The notes under the pieces are model-generated. The model was not told where the DNA came from. It saw nothing but the letters and a program-made list of their open reading frames with translations, and searched no databases. A stretch of 64,000 nucleotides of DNA, taken from Apostichopus japonicus. Taxonomy: Eukaryota > Echinodermata > Holothuroidea > Aspidochirotida > Stichopodidae. A program made the translations under genes and the position numbers. This document shows positions 62,600 through 64,000 of this stretch, piece after piece (within the stretch, counting starts at the first letter, position 1; the number at the start of each line of letters is the position of its first letter). The stretch spans positions 14,210,876 through 14,274,875 of the forward strand of contig NC_092567.1 in NCBI RefSeq assembly GCF_037975245.1. Reading direction: 5' to 3'.

Positions 62600-63345
62600 C
62601 TAACACATTCCTATGTATTGTTGTCAGTCCTGAAATAATATATAAACTAATACTGTGTGCACAGGTATAAGTTCAGATACGTGTTCTCAATAAGAGTAGT
62701 AAACCATACCAAAGGATGGATGGGATAGCCTATTGGAATTCTCAACATGCATTTCTCACAAAAAAATTTCATCTTGAAAAGGTTGTGTTGCTGAATTAAA
62801 TGCACTGTAATGATTTCCTAGCCTTTATGCTTTACCCGACCATTAGATTGCATAACACTGTTGTACACAGAATTTATTAAATTATCTAATTGACTCTATG
62901 TATTCCATTTGTAACTATGTACATATTCATGTTTGATATTTATTGAGAATTGATTGGTAGAGACTTTCCAGCAGAGGAAGGGGCTCTCTAGCATTTTGAC
63001 AAAGGGGACTGTGATATTACTCCTGAATCAAGGTAACACGGTCGCACTCACCAGATAAGCTTGGATACATACATGCTTGGTAATTGACTAGTTCAAGGTT
63101 AAATAAAAAAAGGATTTAAAATGCACAAATTAAGGTGTTTAAAACAATTAGTTTGACTTCTAACTTCAAAAAATGTGTTTCAAAAACCTGTCTACAATAA
63201 TTAGAAAGTAATTTGTATATATATACTATTAGTGATTAGCTCACAGTACCAATGTGATATACGGTCTGAGACTACAGCTTGTCAGGTTCACGAAACTAGG
63301 TAAGATCTTGTGACAGCACCTTCTATTGGATCAGGGGGATAATTG
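62600..63345. other. Intergenic, no gene recognised
   Basis: I see no exon, repeat array or mobile-element terminus here. Confidence 0.45.
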
Positions 63346-63349
63346 GAGA

Positions 63350-63835
63350 CAGTGGCGGAGCTAGGGGTATTGGTCAGGAGGGGCCAGAACGGTCTGCAGG
63401 GGCGCTTTTGACACTATCTAAGCGGAGCGCCATCACAGGTTGGCGCGCAGCGTACAGAATTTTTTTTGAGTAAAGATACTCCCTAGATCACCGGAAATGA
63501 CCCTTTCCGGGCCTGGCTAAATTGCAGATAAACGAAGAATAAATAGGTGTCAACGCCAAATTACACCAACAATATGTGACAAATGTCAATAGGTAGATGA
63601 GAGCGCAATAAAAAAGTCAATAATCGCGAATAAGTAAAAAGTGGTAAAGAGCTGAAAAGGGCTTCAGCAGTCCATTTGAGTCCGTCAGGGGGGCATCCAC
63701 CCCCCCCCCTCTTGACTGTATGGACGCTCCACCACCACTGTACCTAAGCGGAGCGCCACCACAGGTTGGCACGTAGCGTACAGATTTTTTTGAGTAAAAA
63801 TACTCCCTAGATCGCCGGAAAGTAGACAATAAGAG
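63350..63835 (+). repeat. Two dispersed GC-headed repeat copies in tandem orientation
   Basis: Heads at about 63,418-63,510 and 63,748-63,830 share taagcggagcgccacca / catca, caggttggc and ttgagtaaaaatactcccta. The first is preceded by cagtggcggagctaggg, which resembles a hAT-type terminus, but no matching right end was found. Confidence 0.75.
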
Positions 63836-64000
63836 TAGAGTAAACAGTTTATGATTACATCAGTTGGGTAATGATTTGTGTGAAGTTGGTAAAATGATTC
63901 CATTGTTTGGTTTATGTAAAGGATATAAGACTAGTGATAATATATTTGTTTCTTTAGAATGAGAATTCACCATATTGTTTCATTGTTGGTTTAATGGTCA

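Overview
This window is a gene-poor, repeat-rich eukaryotic nuclear segment, AT-rich, with GT-AG introns, (TA)n microsatellites, minisatellites and many small DNA transposons. The coding content fits a marine invertebrate deuterostome: an intronless GT10 fucosyltransferase, a fibrinogen-like C-terminal exon, and a SAM-like multi-exon gene of a type I associate with HECT-ligase-like proteins. An echinoderm, perhaps a sea cucumber, is my best guess. The species is inferred from general character, not proven.

Layout. 1-7,800: few genes. It holds broken retroelement (about 2,820-3,160, minus) and hAT transposase (about 3,800-4,310, minus) pieces, a TTAA-flanked MITE (6,335-6,704) and a 54-bp minisatellite. 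7,854-17,068 (plus): a nine-exon gene for a charged, coiled-coil, possibly cytoskeletal protein. Its introns carry a 53-bp minisatellite split by a 1.25-kb TTAA-flanked element, and a 1.3-kb array of 30-bp units. A 36-bp array follows the stop codon. 20,751-23,312: a nested cluster of DNA transposons with readable 8-bp target duplications. 23,532-24,914 (plus): a complete alpha-1,3-fucosyltransferase-like gene 220 bp downstream of that cluster. 25,000-33,400: intergenic, with a tRNA-Val-derived SINE, (TA)n tracts and parts of a long dispersed repeat. 33,466-37,130: a tandem array interrupted by a 3.07-kb TA-flanked element that carries minus-strand exon-like segments, one SAM-like. 40,110-47,910 (plus): seven exons of the SAM-like gene, still open at the last donor. 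48,380-56,900: more copies of the same dispersed repeats, a long palindrome, a second TTAA MITE and a second hAT relic. 57,180-58,180: a 54-bp minisatellite. 59,282-59,477 (plus): the terminal fibrinogen-domain exon. 59,824-60,063: a near-perfect 240-bp palindrome. The rest is dispersed GC-rich repeat.

The genes do not form a pathway. The strongest observations concern mobile elements: nested insertions dated relative to each other by target duplications, elements inserted into minisatellites, and a 3-kb element whose visible content is SAM-like exons rather than a recognisable transposase.
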